From Chryseobacterium gleum (lineage in GTDB: Bacteria > Bacteroidota > Bacteroidia > Flavobacteriales_D > Crocinitomicaceae): DNA of 64,000 nucleotides. The stretch is taken from assembly GCA_945897805.1 (NCBI GenBank), contig CAMDFX010000003.1, positions 62,001 to 126,000 of the forward strand, written 5' to 3'. The notes beneath the pieces were generated by a model. It did not search any database. It saw only the letters and a list, made by a program, of their open reading frames with translations, and was not told the origin of the DNA. Positions 26,980 to 36,640 of the stretch are shown here, piece after piece. The position numbers were made by a program, and so were the translations under genes. Every line of letters begins with the position of its first letter. Within the stretch, counting starts at the first letter, position 1.

Positions 26980-28113
26980 CTATTGTTTATTTATACCCCA
27001 GCTTTTTTCCAATAATAATTCAGAATTGGTTTTCTGCTGTTTTTTTTCTGAAAGGTTTTTAGTTTCCCTCTCTCCGATATTTTCAAATTCAAATTTATAG
27101 TTCCAACCATTCCAACCATTTAAAGAGAAATAAGCCCATGAAAATTTCTTTTTTTCTAAAATTTCAATTAGATCCTTTAGGTATTGATCTTTTCCCTCAG
27201 CCCAGCGTACAGCGCTGAATTCTCCTGCAAAAACATATTTCACTTTGTTTTTACTAGACCAATTATAAACTTTATTAACCTCTTTCTCTAATTGATTTTT
27301 GTTCCAGTATCTTTTTCCGATTTGACCTGGGTAGGAATAAACTCCTTCTTTTTTTGTTCCTTGATGCGTATATCGATGAGGTTGATAGAAATGGAAATTG
27401 TAAATTATTTTGGGATCCTTAAAAGGCTTCCCCATTTTTAAATAACCCTTTGGATCAGCCCAAGGTCCAGGAGTGTAATGCAAATACTTGGTAGATATAG
27501 TTCGGAATTTCGCTAGAATTTTTTTATAATGCTGATCCCATGTAGCAGGCTTTGAAGCGTTATTATTGTCTGAAATAACCGGTTCAGAGAAAAACTCAAA
27601 CGCAACCACACTTTTGATAGTATCAAAAGTTCTCGTGATTTTTTCAATATCTAAAATAGATTGATTTAATGCTTTTGGATTTTCCCAAAATGCTTTTGTA
27701 TGATTCTCATTTTTTTCATCTGAATCAAGAGGAAAATCTGAGTGACTTATCAATACAGAAATGTTATTTTTCGAACAAAATGAAATTACCTTCATACTCC
27801 ATTCGACGTTGTTTTTCCAACTTTCTTCTTTAGAAACTTTATTCATTTCTTGGTAATTTCTAAAAGAAATTCTGAGTCGTATTAAATTAACGCCTTGATT
27901 CGCTAAATCAGCAATTGAGTTTTCTGTTACTCTTTCTCGGTCATTGTGGGTAACGATAGTAATTCCTCGCCAAGGCCAACCTAAATTATCATTTGACTGA
28001 ATTTTAAGCGCGTTTTTTTCGTTTGTCGCAATTTTGTTCTCATTATTTTTGACTGCACAAAATGTCAAACTGAAAATTGTAAGAATTGATATTTTAAAGT
28101 AAATAAACTTCAT
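26980..28113 (-). CDS. GH5-like glycoside hydrolase lipoprotein
   Basis: 377 residues with a lipoprotein signal (lipobox LTFC, Cys19). The rest is a cellulase-type (GH5) TIM barrel: RGITIVTHNDRER, GVNLIRLRISFRNY, the fourth-strand VAFEFFSEP with acid/base candidate Glu177 (family consensus N-E-P, here S-E-P), HFYQPH with the conserved His, and FAGEFSA with nucleophile candidate Glu298. Both catalytic glutamates are present, so activity is plausible. In a biosynthetic locus such a hydrolase may trim or release the polysaccharide at the cell surface. Substrate unknown. Confidence 0.8.
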   Translation of the reverse strand: MKFIYFKISILTIFSLTFCAVKNNENKIATNEKNALKIQSNDNLGWPWRGITIVTHNDRERVTENSIADLANQGVNLIRLRISFRNYQEMNKVSKEESWKNNVEWSMKVISFCSKNNISVLISHSDFPLDSDEKNENHTKAFWENPKALNQSILDIEKITRTFDTIKSVVAFEFFSEPVISDNNNASKPATWDQHYKKILAKFRTISTKYLHYTPGPWADPKGYLKMGKPFKDPKIIYNFHFYQPHRYTHQGTKKEGVYSYPGQIGKRYWNKNQLEKEVNKVYNWSSKNKVKYVFAGEFSAVRWAEGKDQYLKDLIEILEKKKFSWAYFSLNGWNGWNYKFEFENIGERETKNLSEKKQQKTNSELLLEKSWGINKQ

Positions 28114-28123
28114 TTAAATTGAA

Positions 28124-29242
28124 TTAATTCTTCATCACTTTTTGTGAAAAAGTTAAGTATTTTTTTGCAATATTTTCCCAAGAATAATAACTAATTGCTC
28201 TCAAATATACTCCTTCCTTATAAGAATTAATTACAGAATTATTTTTTTCTTCCTCAGCAAAAATGAATGTTTCGTTTGCTTCATCAGCATTTTTGAAGTA
28301 TTTCCCATTTTCTTGAACAACTTCACGGTTGAAAATATTGTCATGACAAATACAAAAGTTTTTAGAACCCATGGCTTCAAGTAAAGAGGGATTGGTCCCA
28401 CCGACCGAATGGCCATGAAAATATGTCAAGGATGCAGCTCTAAAAATCATCAGTTTTTCTCGTTCATATATACCTCCAACAAAATGAATATTTTTGTCTC
28501 TGTACTTAACTAAATCAGCCGAATGTTTGGTGTTAGTATTTCCAACAATCACTAATGGGTATTTCTTTTTTGATTTCAAATATCCATCAATAATCATTTG
28601 AACGTTATTTTCAGGTTCTAAGCGAGATACAACTAGATGGTACTTATTCGGTTCATAATTTAATCCGAAAGATTCAAGATCAACCTTTGTTATTTCTTTT
28701 TGATAAAAAGAATTAAGGTAGGTACCATATTCAATAATTGTAAGGTTTTTTTTACGCTTGAATGACTTTTGATAATATTCAGCAATTCCTATGGAGTCGC
28801 AAACCAAATGTGGAGATAGCCAACTTGCAACTAAATATTGAGTGTAAAAAATAAACTTTTTCCACCAAACATATTTGTCTCTTTTAAATCCTAGTCCATC
28901 AGGATTTACCGCAATAATTGAATTCTTCGCACCGTAAAATGGAATTAGGAGAGAACCTCCAACTCCACACATAATAATAACATCGGCTCCATTTTTTTGA
29001 GCTATTTGAATACTTTGTTTGTAGAATTTGAGTGGATTACTAGGTTTTGATACATTCGATTTAAAAATTTCAATTCCTTTGTAATGCGAATCTTCATAAT
29101 CTAAACTTTGATCACCAATAACAATAGTTTCGATTCCCATCTCTACTAATCTCACACAAACCTCCTCAGCAAAAGTTTCAAATCCACCATAATTTGCAGG
29201 TATTCCACGTGTTCCAATAATTGCAATCTTAGGCTGTTTCAT
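28124..29242 (-). CDS. DUF1972 glycosyltransferase (rhamnosyltransferase-like)
   Basis: 372 residues, GT-B fold. The N-terminus KIAIIGTRGIPANYGGFETFAEEV is the DUF1972 signature, common in rhamnosyl- and related transferases; the C-terminal half has VVSRLEPENNVQMII and HGHSVGGTNPSLLEAMG, the nucleotide-sugar site of the GT4 clan. Given rfbA/C/D in the same locus, dTDP-rhamnose is a reasonable donor guess. Overlaps the preceding glycosyltransferase by 14 bases. Confidence 0.87.
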   Translation of the reverse strand: MKQPKIAIIGTRGIPANYGGFETFAEEVCVRLVEMGIETIVIGDQSLDYEDSHYKGIEIFKSNVSKPSNPLKFYKQSIQIAQKNGADVIIMCGVGGSLLIPFYGAKNSIIAVNPDGLGFKRDKYVWWKKFIFYTQYLVASWLSPHLVCDSIGIAEYYQKSFKRKKNLTIIEYGTYLNSFYQKEITKVDLESFGLNYEPNKYHLVVSRLEPENNVQMIIDGYLKSKKKYPLVIVGNTNTKHSADLVKYRDKNIHFVGGIYEREKLMIFRAASLTYFHGHSVGGTNPSLLEAMGSKNFCICHDNIFNREVVQENGKYFKNADEANETFIFAEEEKNNSVINSYKEGVYLRAISYYSWENIAKKYLTFSQKVMKN

Positions 29243-30335
29243 AAAGTTCTTTCGTTAATTTAGCAATATTATTCCAATCGAATTTTGTTTCTAGTAACAT
29301 TTGGGCATTATTTTCAATTCGAGCGATATCACTTTTGTTTTGACAAATTTCAAGAATTTTTTTCGATAATGAGTCTACATTTTTATTTTCAAAGATATAT
29401 CCTGTTTCATTGTCAACGACAATTTCCTTAAATGCATCTAAATCTGAACACAAACATACACGACCATAGCTCATTGAAAGTAACAAAACACCACTTTGGT
29501 ATATCTTTTTGTAAGGTAAAACTACTACATCACTTTTTTGAAAATAAGAATGAATTTCTTCATTTGGAATGTAACTAAAATTTGTGTTTACTGCCTTTTC
29601 GATTTTCAATTCTGTAATCAAATTTGAAAAATGATCAGCACTTGTTCCCCAAGGTTTCCCTGCGATTGTCAGCGTGATGTTTTCGTTTGCTTTGTAAGCT
29701 TTTGCGAATGCATGGATTAAAATTTCTAATCCTTTTACCTCCTTAATTTGACCAAAAAACAACAAATTTAAGGTATCTGAAAAATCATTTGGTTTTACTT
29801 TCTCAACGAAAGGGACGTAGTTTCCATGTGGAATAATTGCCACCTTGTCCTCTGAAATTCCTTTTTTTATAATTTCATCAAATGAAAACTGATTGTGGAC
29901 GATTAATGTTTGGGAAAGTGAAAAAGCACGTTTTTGTTGTGACGAACTTTCTTTTCCTCTAAATGAATCAATGTCATGCAATGTAACAATTCTTTTCAGA
30001 CCAAAATACTTTGCCATTTGAAGGACTAATATATTTTGCATTTTTAAGTGGAAGAATTGAAAATGAACAATTTCAATCTTGTTTTTTTTGCAATATTTAA
30101 ATGATTTTCGATAACCATTTAAAAGAAAAAGCAACTTAAAAATTTTATTTTTAGACCAAATATCCCCAAACGAATAAACCGTTTTAACATCCTTTGCAAT
30201 TATTTCATCCGTCTGATTACAAGTAAAATAAAAAACTTCACAGTCGTTTGATGCCAGTCCGATGGAAAGCCCGTAATCGTAAAAATCCATTCCACCTTTG
30301 CCCCCAACGGGATCAATTAAAGCTATTCGTTTCAA
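29229..30335 (-). CDS. Glycosyltransferase family 4
   Basis: 368 residues, GT-B fold. The N-terminal DPVGGKGGMDFYDYGLSIG is the acceptor-side glycine-rich loop; the C-terminal half has LLFFGQIKEVKGLEILIHAF, VVVLPYKKIYQSGVLLLSMSYG and the ENETGYIF-like segment typical of GT4. Cytoplasmic, peripheral to the membrane. It adds one sugar to the lipid-linked repeat; donor and linkage unknown. Confidence 0.87.
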   Translation of the reverse strand: MKRIALIDPVGGKGGMDFYDYGLSIGLASNDCEVFYFTCNQTDEIIAKDVKTVYSFGDIWSKNKIFKLLFLLNGYRKSFKYCKKNKIEIVHFQFFHLKMQNILVLQMAKYFGLKRIVTLHDIDSFRGKESSSQQKRAFSLSQTLIVHNQFSFDEIIKKGISEDKVAIIPHGNYVPFVEKVKPNDFSDTLNLLFFGQIKEVKGLEILIHAFAKAYKANENITLTIAGKPWGTSADHFSNLITELKIEKAVNTNFSYIPNEEIHSYFQKSDVVVLPYKKIYQSGVLLLSMSYGRVCLCSDLDAFKEIVVDNETGYIFENKNVDSLSKKILEICQNKSDIARIENNAQMLLETKFDWNNIAKLTKELYETA

Positions 30336-30835
30336 AAGGAATTTTCTTCAAAAATTAGTTTTCTAATCGCTTTAGCTGGACTTCCTGCCATTACCGAACC
30401 AGGCTCAACATCACTTGTTATCACCGTGTTTGCCCCTATAATACTGCCTTTGCCAATAGTTACGGGTTTTGCAATAACGACATTGTACCCTATGAAAACA
30501 TCATCTTCAATAACAACTTTACCTTGATAAAATCTAAAATAAAAATCTTTATTATCAGACAATTTTTCGGTATCCAAAAAATGTGTTAGAATTTTAGTTC
30601 CTGCAGTAATGATACATCTTTTTCCTATGAAAACATTTTGTGGATAAATACCATCAATGGTAACGTTTTCACCAAAAAAAACACTATTTGCATCAGTAAA
30701 ATTCACCCCTCTCCATGCTTGAAGTTTTGCTCTATATTTTCCTGAAATCAATTGTTTTTTAGCCAGCACTTGTAAAAATTTGTTCAGAATTCTTTTGAAT
30801 CCATTTACTTGAACTGCTTCAGTATTTTTATCCAT
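30332..30835 (-). CDS. Hexapeptide-repeat acyltransferase (Maa/NodL-like)
   Basis: 167 residues. After a basic N-terminal helix, residues 55-155 are left-handed beta-helix hexapeptide repeats (VFIGKRCIITAGT..., VFIGYNVVIAKPVTIGKGSIIGANTVI) ending in AGSPAKAIRKL, the family terminus. Probably O-acetylates a sugar with acetyl-CoA in the cytoplasm. Overlaps neighbours by 4 and 8 bases. Confidence 0.87.
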   Translation of the reverse strand: MDKNTEAVQVNGFKRILNKFLQVLAKKQLISGKYRAKLQAWRGVNFTDANSVFFGENVTIDGIYPQNVFIGKRCIITAGTKILTHFLDTEKLSDNKDFYFRFYQGKVVIEDDVFIGYNVVIAKPVTIGKGSIIGANTVITSDVEPGSVMAGSPAKAIRKLIFEENSF

Positions 30836-31703
30836 TACTTTTAATTTTCCAAAATTCGATTAAATCAATACCTAAATATAAAGATAATTTTTCAATATCT
30901 TCTTTTAGGATTCCATAAATGAGCAAATAATCTTCTTCTGTAATAAATTCCTTTTTAGCCTCTCCGTAAAAAGGGGATTTAATTTTATCAGAAATCTTTT
31001 TAGGTATGAAAATTTTTAAAATTGAAACTAAATTTCTGTTTTTTTGCATAATTCTGCCAAGAAAGTTTTTAGGTGCCTTGTTTTCGTTAATTTTTTCACC
31101 TAATTCTTTTTTTGAAATTATTTCAAGATCTAATTGAAGAAAAAGCGATAATCTGTCCAAATTTTTTGAAATTTCTTCAAGTGTTAAAATAATAATATTC
31201 TTTTTTTCAAAATATTTTGAAGCTATTTCAATATTTTTGAAGTATAAACTGTTTTCAACATATTCATGATAGTGTCTATCATTATTGTCTTTTAAATAAT
31301 CTTTAAAATTTTTCGTTGCATAGCCCATTCTTTTATCCATTTGATAATGTGAGAATGCTCTCTGAATTGGATTTCGCAGAATAATTATTATTTTGGACTC
31401 AGTATTGAAGCTAGCTATATCCTTTAAAGCATTTTCTGAAGTAAAATAGGATACACTTCCGTCAATTACATATTTGGCACTTTCGGTATTTTTATAAAAT
31501 GAAAGATATTTATCAAGAGTATTTACCTTATAATCATTGTAATAGGATTTTTCATTTAAATCATTGAAAGAAAAATAATTCAATTCTTTAAGTTTGGGAA
31601 AGAAAAAATCATTACTGTTTTTCAATTTTTCAAAAAGAAAAGTTGTACCAGCCTTTGGTGCACCTAATATGAAAAGATTTGGTTTATTTTGCGATTGCAA
31701 CAT
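30828..31703 (-). CDS. Carbohydrate sulfotransferase (copy 2)
   Basis: 291 residues from ATG 31703; an upstream in-frame ATG at 31718 would only add five residues. PAPS loop LFILGAPKAGTTFLFEKL (PKAGTT, 16-21), substrate loop PKLKELNYFS, and 3'-phosphate site IIILRNPIQRAFSHYQ. The same overall layout as copy 1, but low sequence similarity by eye. Overlaps the Wzy-like gene by 20 bases and the acyltransferase by 8. Confidence 0.88.
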   Translation of the reverse strand: MLQSQNKPNLFILGAPKAGTTFLFEKLKNSNDFFFPKLKELNYFSFNDLNEKSYYNDYKVNTLDKYLSFYKNTESAKYVIDGSVSYFTSENALKDIASFNTESKIIIILRNPIQRAFSHYQMDKRMGYATKNFKDYLKDNNDRHYHEYVENSLYFKNIEIASKYFEKKNIIILTLEEISKNLDRLSLFLQLDLEIISKKELGEKINENKAPKNFLGRIMQKNRNLVSILKIFIPKKISDKIKSPFYGEAKKEFITEEDYLLIYGILKEDIEKLSLYLGIDLIEFWKIKSNG

Positions 31704-32889
31704 GATATTTGTTTTCAAGTGAGTGTTCTTCCGAGAGCTTTATCAACATAATACACAAGATAAATTGTGTTGGACTAAGCATAATAAATCCATCTTTGAG
31801 AGTGAACATTATCGAATAAATAGTGTATATATAAAATCCTGAAAATATTAAATTAAGCTTGTTGTATTTGATTTTAATGACCCACCTTATAAAGTAAGAA
31901 AAAACAAAAATTCCAACCAAACCAAATGTAAACAAGATACCGTAAATCCCAACATCACCTGGGTAGAAGTATATATCTCCAATTAACTCTTTTTGTTTTG
32001 AACTTCTGATTAATCCTTTTCCAGAAATTGGATTTTCCATAAACCCACTTATTGCAAATTCGATTTCCCTCAATCTCACGAATATTGAGGCGTCATTTAT
32101 TTTACCAGTTTCCTCTGAATTAAATGCCATTAACATTTGGGTAAATTTGTTGTTGATTTTATTTGAAGTTTCTGAATTATTAAATGATGCAACAATTAAA
32201 ACTAAAAAAATGGGTGCAATCAAATAGATTTTAGTTGCAGACAAAGTTTTACGGTATAGAAATAAACAAATAGCCAGTATAGCAAACATGAAAATGATAT
32301 CACCTCTTTGAATATCATATAGTTGCGTTGAAATAAAAATCAAACTCAAATAAATTAAATTTGCGAATTTTCCAGTTTTAAAATATTTTGCCAAAAAATA
32401 CATTTCTCCGAAGTACAGGATATTAATCGCATATTTGTTGGCTGTAATAAGTATTTTACTTCCAGAAATGGGAGAGGTAAAAGTGAATGCAAACCTAGTT
32501 AATGAAGCAAAAGTTAGAAATAAGGTGAAAATCCAAACTAATTTTATCAAATTTTTAAATACAAATTTTAAATTAATCTTATTAGTCTTAATATTCTGAA
32601 TAAAATAAAAGACGGAAAAACCTTTGAAAATATGTTGGGTGGCAATTAGAGCTGATACATTATCTTGTTTTAAAATTAATTTAGAAGAAATAAATGATGA
32701 TAAAATAAGAATAACTATGGAAACTATTAAAAAATTTACTTTTTTTTGGTTGTAATACTTATGTTTAATTATGGTATAGATGCCTAGAAATGTGAAAATT
32801 TGAATGTAAATATCAGCAAATATTGATACTGGAGTCAAGTAAAAAACATTGAATATGGAGACAATGTAAAATAAAAAGAGATAATTCAT
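31684..32889 (-). CDS. Wzy-like O-antigen/capsule polymerase
   Basis: 401 residues, about ten to twelve membrane helices and very hydrophobic; a longer polar loop at about 240-290 contains MENPISGKGLI, which fits the periplasmic loop of the Wzy/WaaL superfamily (N-P-x-x-G-x-G). Sequence similarity within this family is always poor, so the call rests on topology, the loop motif and location. It would join repeat units on the periplasmic side. It starts 86 bases after the preceding gene, the widest gap in the locus. Confidence 0.75.
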   Translation of the reverse strand: MNYLFLFYIVSIFNVFYLTPVSIFADIYIQIFTFLGIYTIIKHKYYNQKKVNFLIVSIVILILSSFISSKLILKQDNVSALIATQHIFKGFSVFYFIQNIKTNKINLKFVFKNLIKLVWIFTLFLTFASLTRFAFTFTSPISGSKILITANKYAINILYFGEMYFLAKYFKTGKFANLIYLSLIFISTQLYDIQRGDIIFMFAILAICLFLYRKTLSATKIYLIAPIFLVLIVASFNNSETSNKINNKFTQMLMAFNSEETGKINDASIFVRLREIEFAISGFMENPISGKGLIRSSKQKELIGDIYFYPGDVGIYGILFTFGLVGIFVFSYFIRWVIKIKYNKLNLIFSGFYIYTIYSIMFTLKDGFIMLSPTQFILCIMLIKLSEEHSLENKYHVAIAK

Positions 32890-32975
32890 TTTTTAGTTAG
32901 ATTTTAAAACACTGCTAAAAATTCAATTTATGTTGATTTTTCTATTGATATTTTTATCAGTAAATTCAATTTATT

Positions 32976-33560
32976 TTACGATGCTGAGTGGAATTTATTT
33001 TTGTTTATTTTTCTCCTCATTGTAACCCAATTTTCATCGTTAGCAAGTCTCTTTACACATTTAGCCGGTATACCAGCCAGTACTGAACTTTCTTCAAATG
33101 AAGAAAGTACAATAGCTCCGGCTGCAACTATTGAATTATTTCCAACCTTAACAATTTCTGATTTTAAAGGGTCAGAAATTACTTTTGCTCCAGCATTTAA
33201 TGAAACATAATCACCAATTTCAGTTCGTGGTCCACCAAGTGTAACTTGTTGAATAATTGAACAATAGTTGCCAATTTTAACGTTTGGATTAACAACTAAT
33301 CCTCTTGGATGACCAAGATAAAATCCTTTACCTACTTCTACTTTCGGTCCAATCCAAACACCGTTAAGAGTATCATTTAGGATGGTAAGTAAATAAGCTA
33401 ATGGGATAAGAATTATTGATTTATAAAATAGTTGGCTTAACCTAAAAAGTAGCACTATTCTGAAGCTAGGGAGATAAAAAATATTGAAAAGGATCTTATT
33501 TGGATGAACAAATCTAAAAATTTTAAAATCTTCAATTAAATATTTGATTGTTTTTATCAT
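32976..33560 (-). CDS. Serine acetyltransferase-like hexapeptide acyltransferase
   Basis: 194 residues. N-terminal helical part, then hexapeptide repeats (VWIGPKVEVGKGFYLGHPRGLVVNPNVKIGNYCSIIQQVTLGG) resembling CysE-type acetyltransferases, ending SVLAGIPAKCVKRL. CysE itself has a longer N-terminal domain; in polysaccharide loci this short type usually acetylates a sugar. Second acyltransferase of the locus. Overlaps the third sulfotransferase by 4 bases. Confidence 0.85.
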   Translation of the reverse strand: MIKTIKYLIEDFKIFRFVHPNKILFNIFYLPSFRIVLLFRLSQLFYKSIILIPLAYLLTILNDTLNGVWIGPKVEVGKGFYLGHPRGLVVNPNVKIGNYCSIIQQVTLGGPRTEIGDYVSLNAGAKVISDPLKSEIVKVGNNSIVAAGAIVLSSFEESSVLAGIPAKCVKRLANDENWVTMRRKINKNKFHSAS

Positions 33561-34459
33561 AGTCTTTTTTTGAATCTAATGATTATATTTCCTAGGGCAG
33601 TTTTAAAATTGAACGAAATATACTTAAAATTTACTTTATTAGAAAGAGATTCATAATTAAGCTGTAAAATTTCAGTTTTTAATTTATTAGAAATGTAATA
33701 GTTTAAAGGCCTATCAACTTTTTTCTTCCATTTAAACATACTCTTTGCATCAATGCTGTTTTTATTGTTTTTTTTCCAAGGTTCAAATTTTTCTGAAAAA
33801 TTCAAATTTTCATCCTTATTAAAATTTTGTAAAATTTGGTCAGTGTAATTTAGATTTGTAAAAGAAAATATTTTTTTTAAATTTTTTTCAGGTTCTTTAA
33901 CTAAATCTTCATACTTAACTGAGCAAATATTTTCATGTGTTGAAAGATGAATTTGACAAGAAATTTTGTACTGTGATATCTTTTCTTCGAAAGGAAAAAT
34001 TTTCACCCATGAACTTGCAATCATGGAAATAAAAACATCTCTAGGATCCCTAATAATGTGCACAAATTTAGCTTTAGGGTAGATTTTTAAGATTTCATTA
34101 ATATATACAAAATGAATGGGAGTTTTTTCACCCCAACTTTCAAATTGTTTTTTGTTTTGTTTTTGAAGTAAACAAATTAAATCTTCGAATAACTCTTTTT
34201 CATTGTAACTATTAAGTCCATCAATTTTTTGACTATCAAGATTCCAAGATTTAAAATATATTTCGTTTTTATTGAAGTAGAAGTTATTAAATGAGTTTTT
34301 TAATTTCGATTTATTTTTTTTATATTTATCTAATTGGGAGAAAAAATGTGTTTCCTGAGGAAAATAAATTTCTTCTGATGCATTTAATAAATTAGACAAT
34401 AAGGTCGTGCCTGACCTAGGCATGCCAACAATAAAAATTGGGGGATTTACACTACTCAT
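33557..34459 (-). CDS. Carbohydrate sulfotransferase (copy 3)
   Basis: 300 residues. PAPS loop IFIVGMPRSGTTLLSNLL (PRSGTT, 14-19) and 3'-phosphate motif KFVHIIRDPRDVFISMIAS are the cleanest of the three. EETHFFSQ-like substrate loop and WGEKTPIHFVYINEI, a segment common in Sulfotransfer_3-type enzymes, are present. The C-terminus is very basic. One base after the flippase gene. Confidence 0.9.
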   Translation of the reverse strand: MSSVNPPIFIVGMPRSGTTLLSNLLNASEEIYFPQETHFFSQLDKYKKNKSKLKNSFNNFYFNKNEIYFKSWNLDSQKIDGLNSYNEKELFEDLICLLQKQNKKQFESWGEKTPIHFVYINEILKIYPKAKFVHIIRDPRDVFISMIASSWVKIFPFEEKISQYKISCQIHLSTHENICSVKYEDLVKEPEKNLKKIFSFTNLNYTDQILQNFNKDENLNFSEKFEPWKKNNKNSIDAKSMFKWKKKVDRPLNYYISNKLKTEILQLNYESLSNKVNFKYISFNFKTALGNIIIRFKKRL

Positions 34460-34460
34460 T

Positions 34461-35777
34461 TTAGATTGGGTAAGAGGTTTTAAGCTTTAATTTTTTTCGA
34501 ACTCTGATAACTAACCATACATTAATAAAAATAATAGAAAGTGTTGTAGTAATTGCAGTTCCTATCAATCCAAAATAAAAAGTTGCAATTGGACAAGTAA
34601 TTGCAAGAGCAATTACCACAACCAAGATTGATTGGCGGTAAATTTTTTGATTTCCTGACATATTTAATAGTACACCAACAGATCCCGTGGCGGCATTAAC
34701 TAATTGGCCGATTATAAGGATAATTAGTATTATTCCGCTATTTTGAAATTCACTTCCAAATAATCCTAATATTGTTCGAGAAAAAACGATTACAAATATT
34801 GAAAATATAAGAGCAACCCAAAACATGATTTTTGAAGTTTGGTTTAATAATTTTTGTAATTCTTTTGTCTTATTTGCCCAAAAAAGCTCTGCAAATTTCG
34901 GCGCTGACATTGTGTTGATTATCATTAAAATCAGTGTAATAATTTGGGAAACTTTATATGCAACACTAAATAATCCAACTTCAACTTCGGTTCCGATAAA
35001 TTCTAAAACAAATATTGGCAAAGCAACCATCAAAGCTGAAGAAACGCTAACTGCCATCATAGGCAAGGAGGTAGCAACAAGTTCTTTGAGTTTAAAAATT
35101 GAGTTTGGATTCTTAGGGATTTTTGCTAAATTTCGCCAAATCGTGTAACTGGAAAAAATTGAATTAGCAACTGATCCAATTAAAAATAAATAGATAATTG
35201 TATTTGTATCGATTGGTTTACTCCACAGAAAAAGAAGTGATAAGGTCATAATAAGTGGGCGAATGACGCTTCTAATTAATTCTGAAATCTGCAGTCTTTT
35301 AAGACCTCTAATAAATTCTACGCTAACTTGATTAATTGCAAAAAAAGGTAAAGTAATTCCTAATATTTTAAAATAGATAGATTTTTCGTTAGAATCAGTT
35401 ACTAAAATGCTTATTGAATCAGAAAATACTACTAAAGTAATACCAATAAATAAGCTAGTAGGTCCAATTATCTTTAAAATATAATGATGTAAAAAATGCA
35501 TCTTTGCATTATCCTTAACATTGTTAAATTGACCAACAAATCGAAGTACCGAAATATTCATTCCTAGTCCAAGAAACATTGATAAAACTGTCAATGTTTG
35601 ATTGAAAAGATTAAATGTTCCAACACCTGAAGGACCAAATTTTTTTGATAAAAGAAAAATCAAAACATAACTCAGAAGCATTCCACCCATTTTTAAAAAA
35701 AATGTGATTACGCTCCCTTTTATTAAATCCTTCAAATGGATGTCTCCATTCAATTTTCTTCTAAGTTTTTTAATCAT
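34461..35777 (-). CDS. Wzx-like oligosaccharide flippase
   Basis: 438 residues with about 12-14 membrane helices, Polysacc_synt/MOP superfamily layout: LKDLIKGSVITFFLKMGGMLLSYVLIFLLSKKFGPSGVGTFNL at the N-terminus is characteristic (quoted in part), with charged loops GLKRLQISELIR. It should move lipid-linked repeat units across the inner membrane. Overlaps rfbD by 8 bases. Confidence 0.88.
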   Translation of the reverse strand: MIKKLRRKLNGDIHLKDLIKGSVITFFLKMGGMLLSYVLIFLLSKKFGPSGVGTFNLFNQTLTVLSMFLGLGMNISVLRFVGQFNNVKDNAKMHFLHHYILKIIGPTSLFIGITLVVFSDSISILVTDSNEKSIYFKILGITLPFFAINQVSVEFIRGLKRLQISELIRSVIRPLIMTLSLLFLWSKPIDTNTIIYLFLIGSVANSIFSSYTIWRNLAKIPKNPNSIFKLKELVATSLPMMAVSVSSALMVALPIFVLEFIGTEVEVGLFSVAYKVSQIITLILMIINTMSAPKFAELFWANKTKELQKLLNQTSKIMFWVALIFSIFVIVFSRTILGLFGSEFQNSGIILIILIIGQLVNAATGSVGVLLNMSGNQKIYRQSILVVVIALAITCPIATFYFGLIGTAITTTLSIIFINVWLVIRVRKKLKLKTSYPI

Positions 35778-36639
35778 TCCTAGAATTTTCTATCAACATT
35801 TCCTGCAATGATTCCTTCCAATTAGGAATTTCCAAATTAAAATCAGTACGGATTTTCTTTTTGTTCAAAACCGAAAAATGTGGTCTTTTCGCTTTAGTTG
35901 GATATTCAAATGTTTCGATAGGAGAGACCTTGCAATTCAATTTTGCTATATACATAATCTCGTACGCAAAATCATACCAACTTGTCACACCTTCATTCGA
36001 ATAGTGATAAATTGTACAACCAGGTTTCCAATTGTCGATTTGATTGGCAATTGTCAAACATGCGTTAGCCAAATCGTTCGCGTATGTTGGCGTTCCAATT
36101 TGATCTATAACAACGTTTAAACTTTCTCTTTCAGCACCCAGTTTCAACATTGTTTTTACAAAGTTATTTCCAAAGGTTGAATAAACCCAAGAAGTTCTGA
36201 TGATAATGCTATGCGCTCGACTGTTTAATAATTCGATTTCTCCTTTTCGCTTTGTTTCACCATAAACACCTGTTGGGTTTGTAATGTCACTTTCGACATA
36301 AGGAGTGTTTTTAGAACCGTCAAAAACATAATCTGTTGAAATATGGATGATTTTGATTTTCCTTTCAGCGCAATATTCGGCTAAAAAATGAACTCCTTCT
36401 ACATTTACCATTTCAGCCATTTCAGAGTCGTCTTCTGCTTTATCTACAGCTGTGTATGCAGCACAATTGATAATTAAATCGAACTGGTAATTACTTAAAA
36501 ATGAACTCATCGATTCTTTACTAGAAAGATTGAATTCGCTACATCCTGTAAAATGAAATTGGTGTTGAGGGTAATTGGAAACCAAAGAATTGATTTCCGA
36601 TCCCAATTGACCATTTTTTCCCGTTACTAATATTTTCAT
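35770..36639 (-). CDS. rfbD: dTDP-4-dehydrorhamnose reductase RfbD
   Basis: 289 residues. NADPH-dependent last step of dTDP-L-rhamnose synthesis. GKNGQLGSEI (8-17) is the nucleotide loop; YVFDGSKNTPYVESD and the catalytic YGETKRKGE (Tyr-x3-Lys) follow; C-terminal RPHFSVLNKKKIR is typical of RmlD. A diverged, broken copy of its C-terminal end is at 47634-47790. One base from rfbC. Confidence 0.95.
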   Translation of the reverse strand: MKILVTGKNGQLGSEINSLVSNYPQHQFHFTGCSEFNLSSKESMSSFLSNYQFDLIINCAAYTAVDKAEDDSEMAEMVNVEGVHFLAEYCAERKIKIIHISTDYVFDGSKNTPYVESDITNPTGVYGETKRKGEIELLNSRAHSIIIRTSWVYSTFGNNFVKTMLKLGAERESLNVVIDQIGTPTYANDLANACLTIANQIDNWKPGCTIYHYSNEGVTSWYDFAYEIMYIAKLNCKVSPIETFEYPTKAKRPHFSVLNKKKIRTDFNLEIPNWKESLQEMLIENSRND

Positions 36640-36640
36640 T

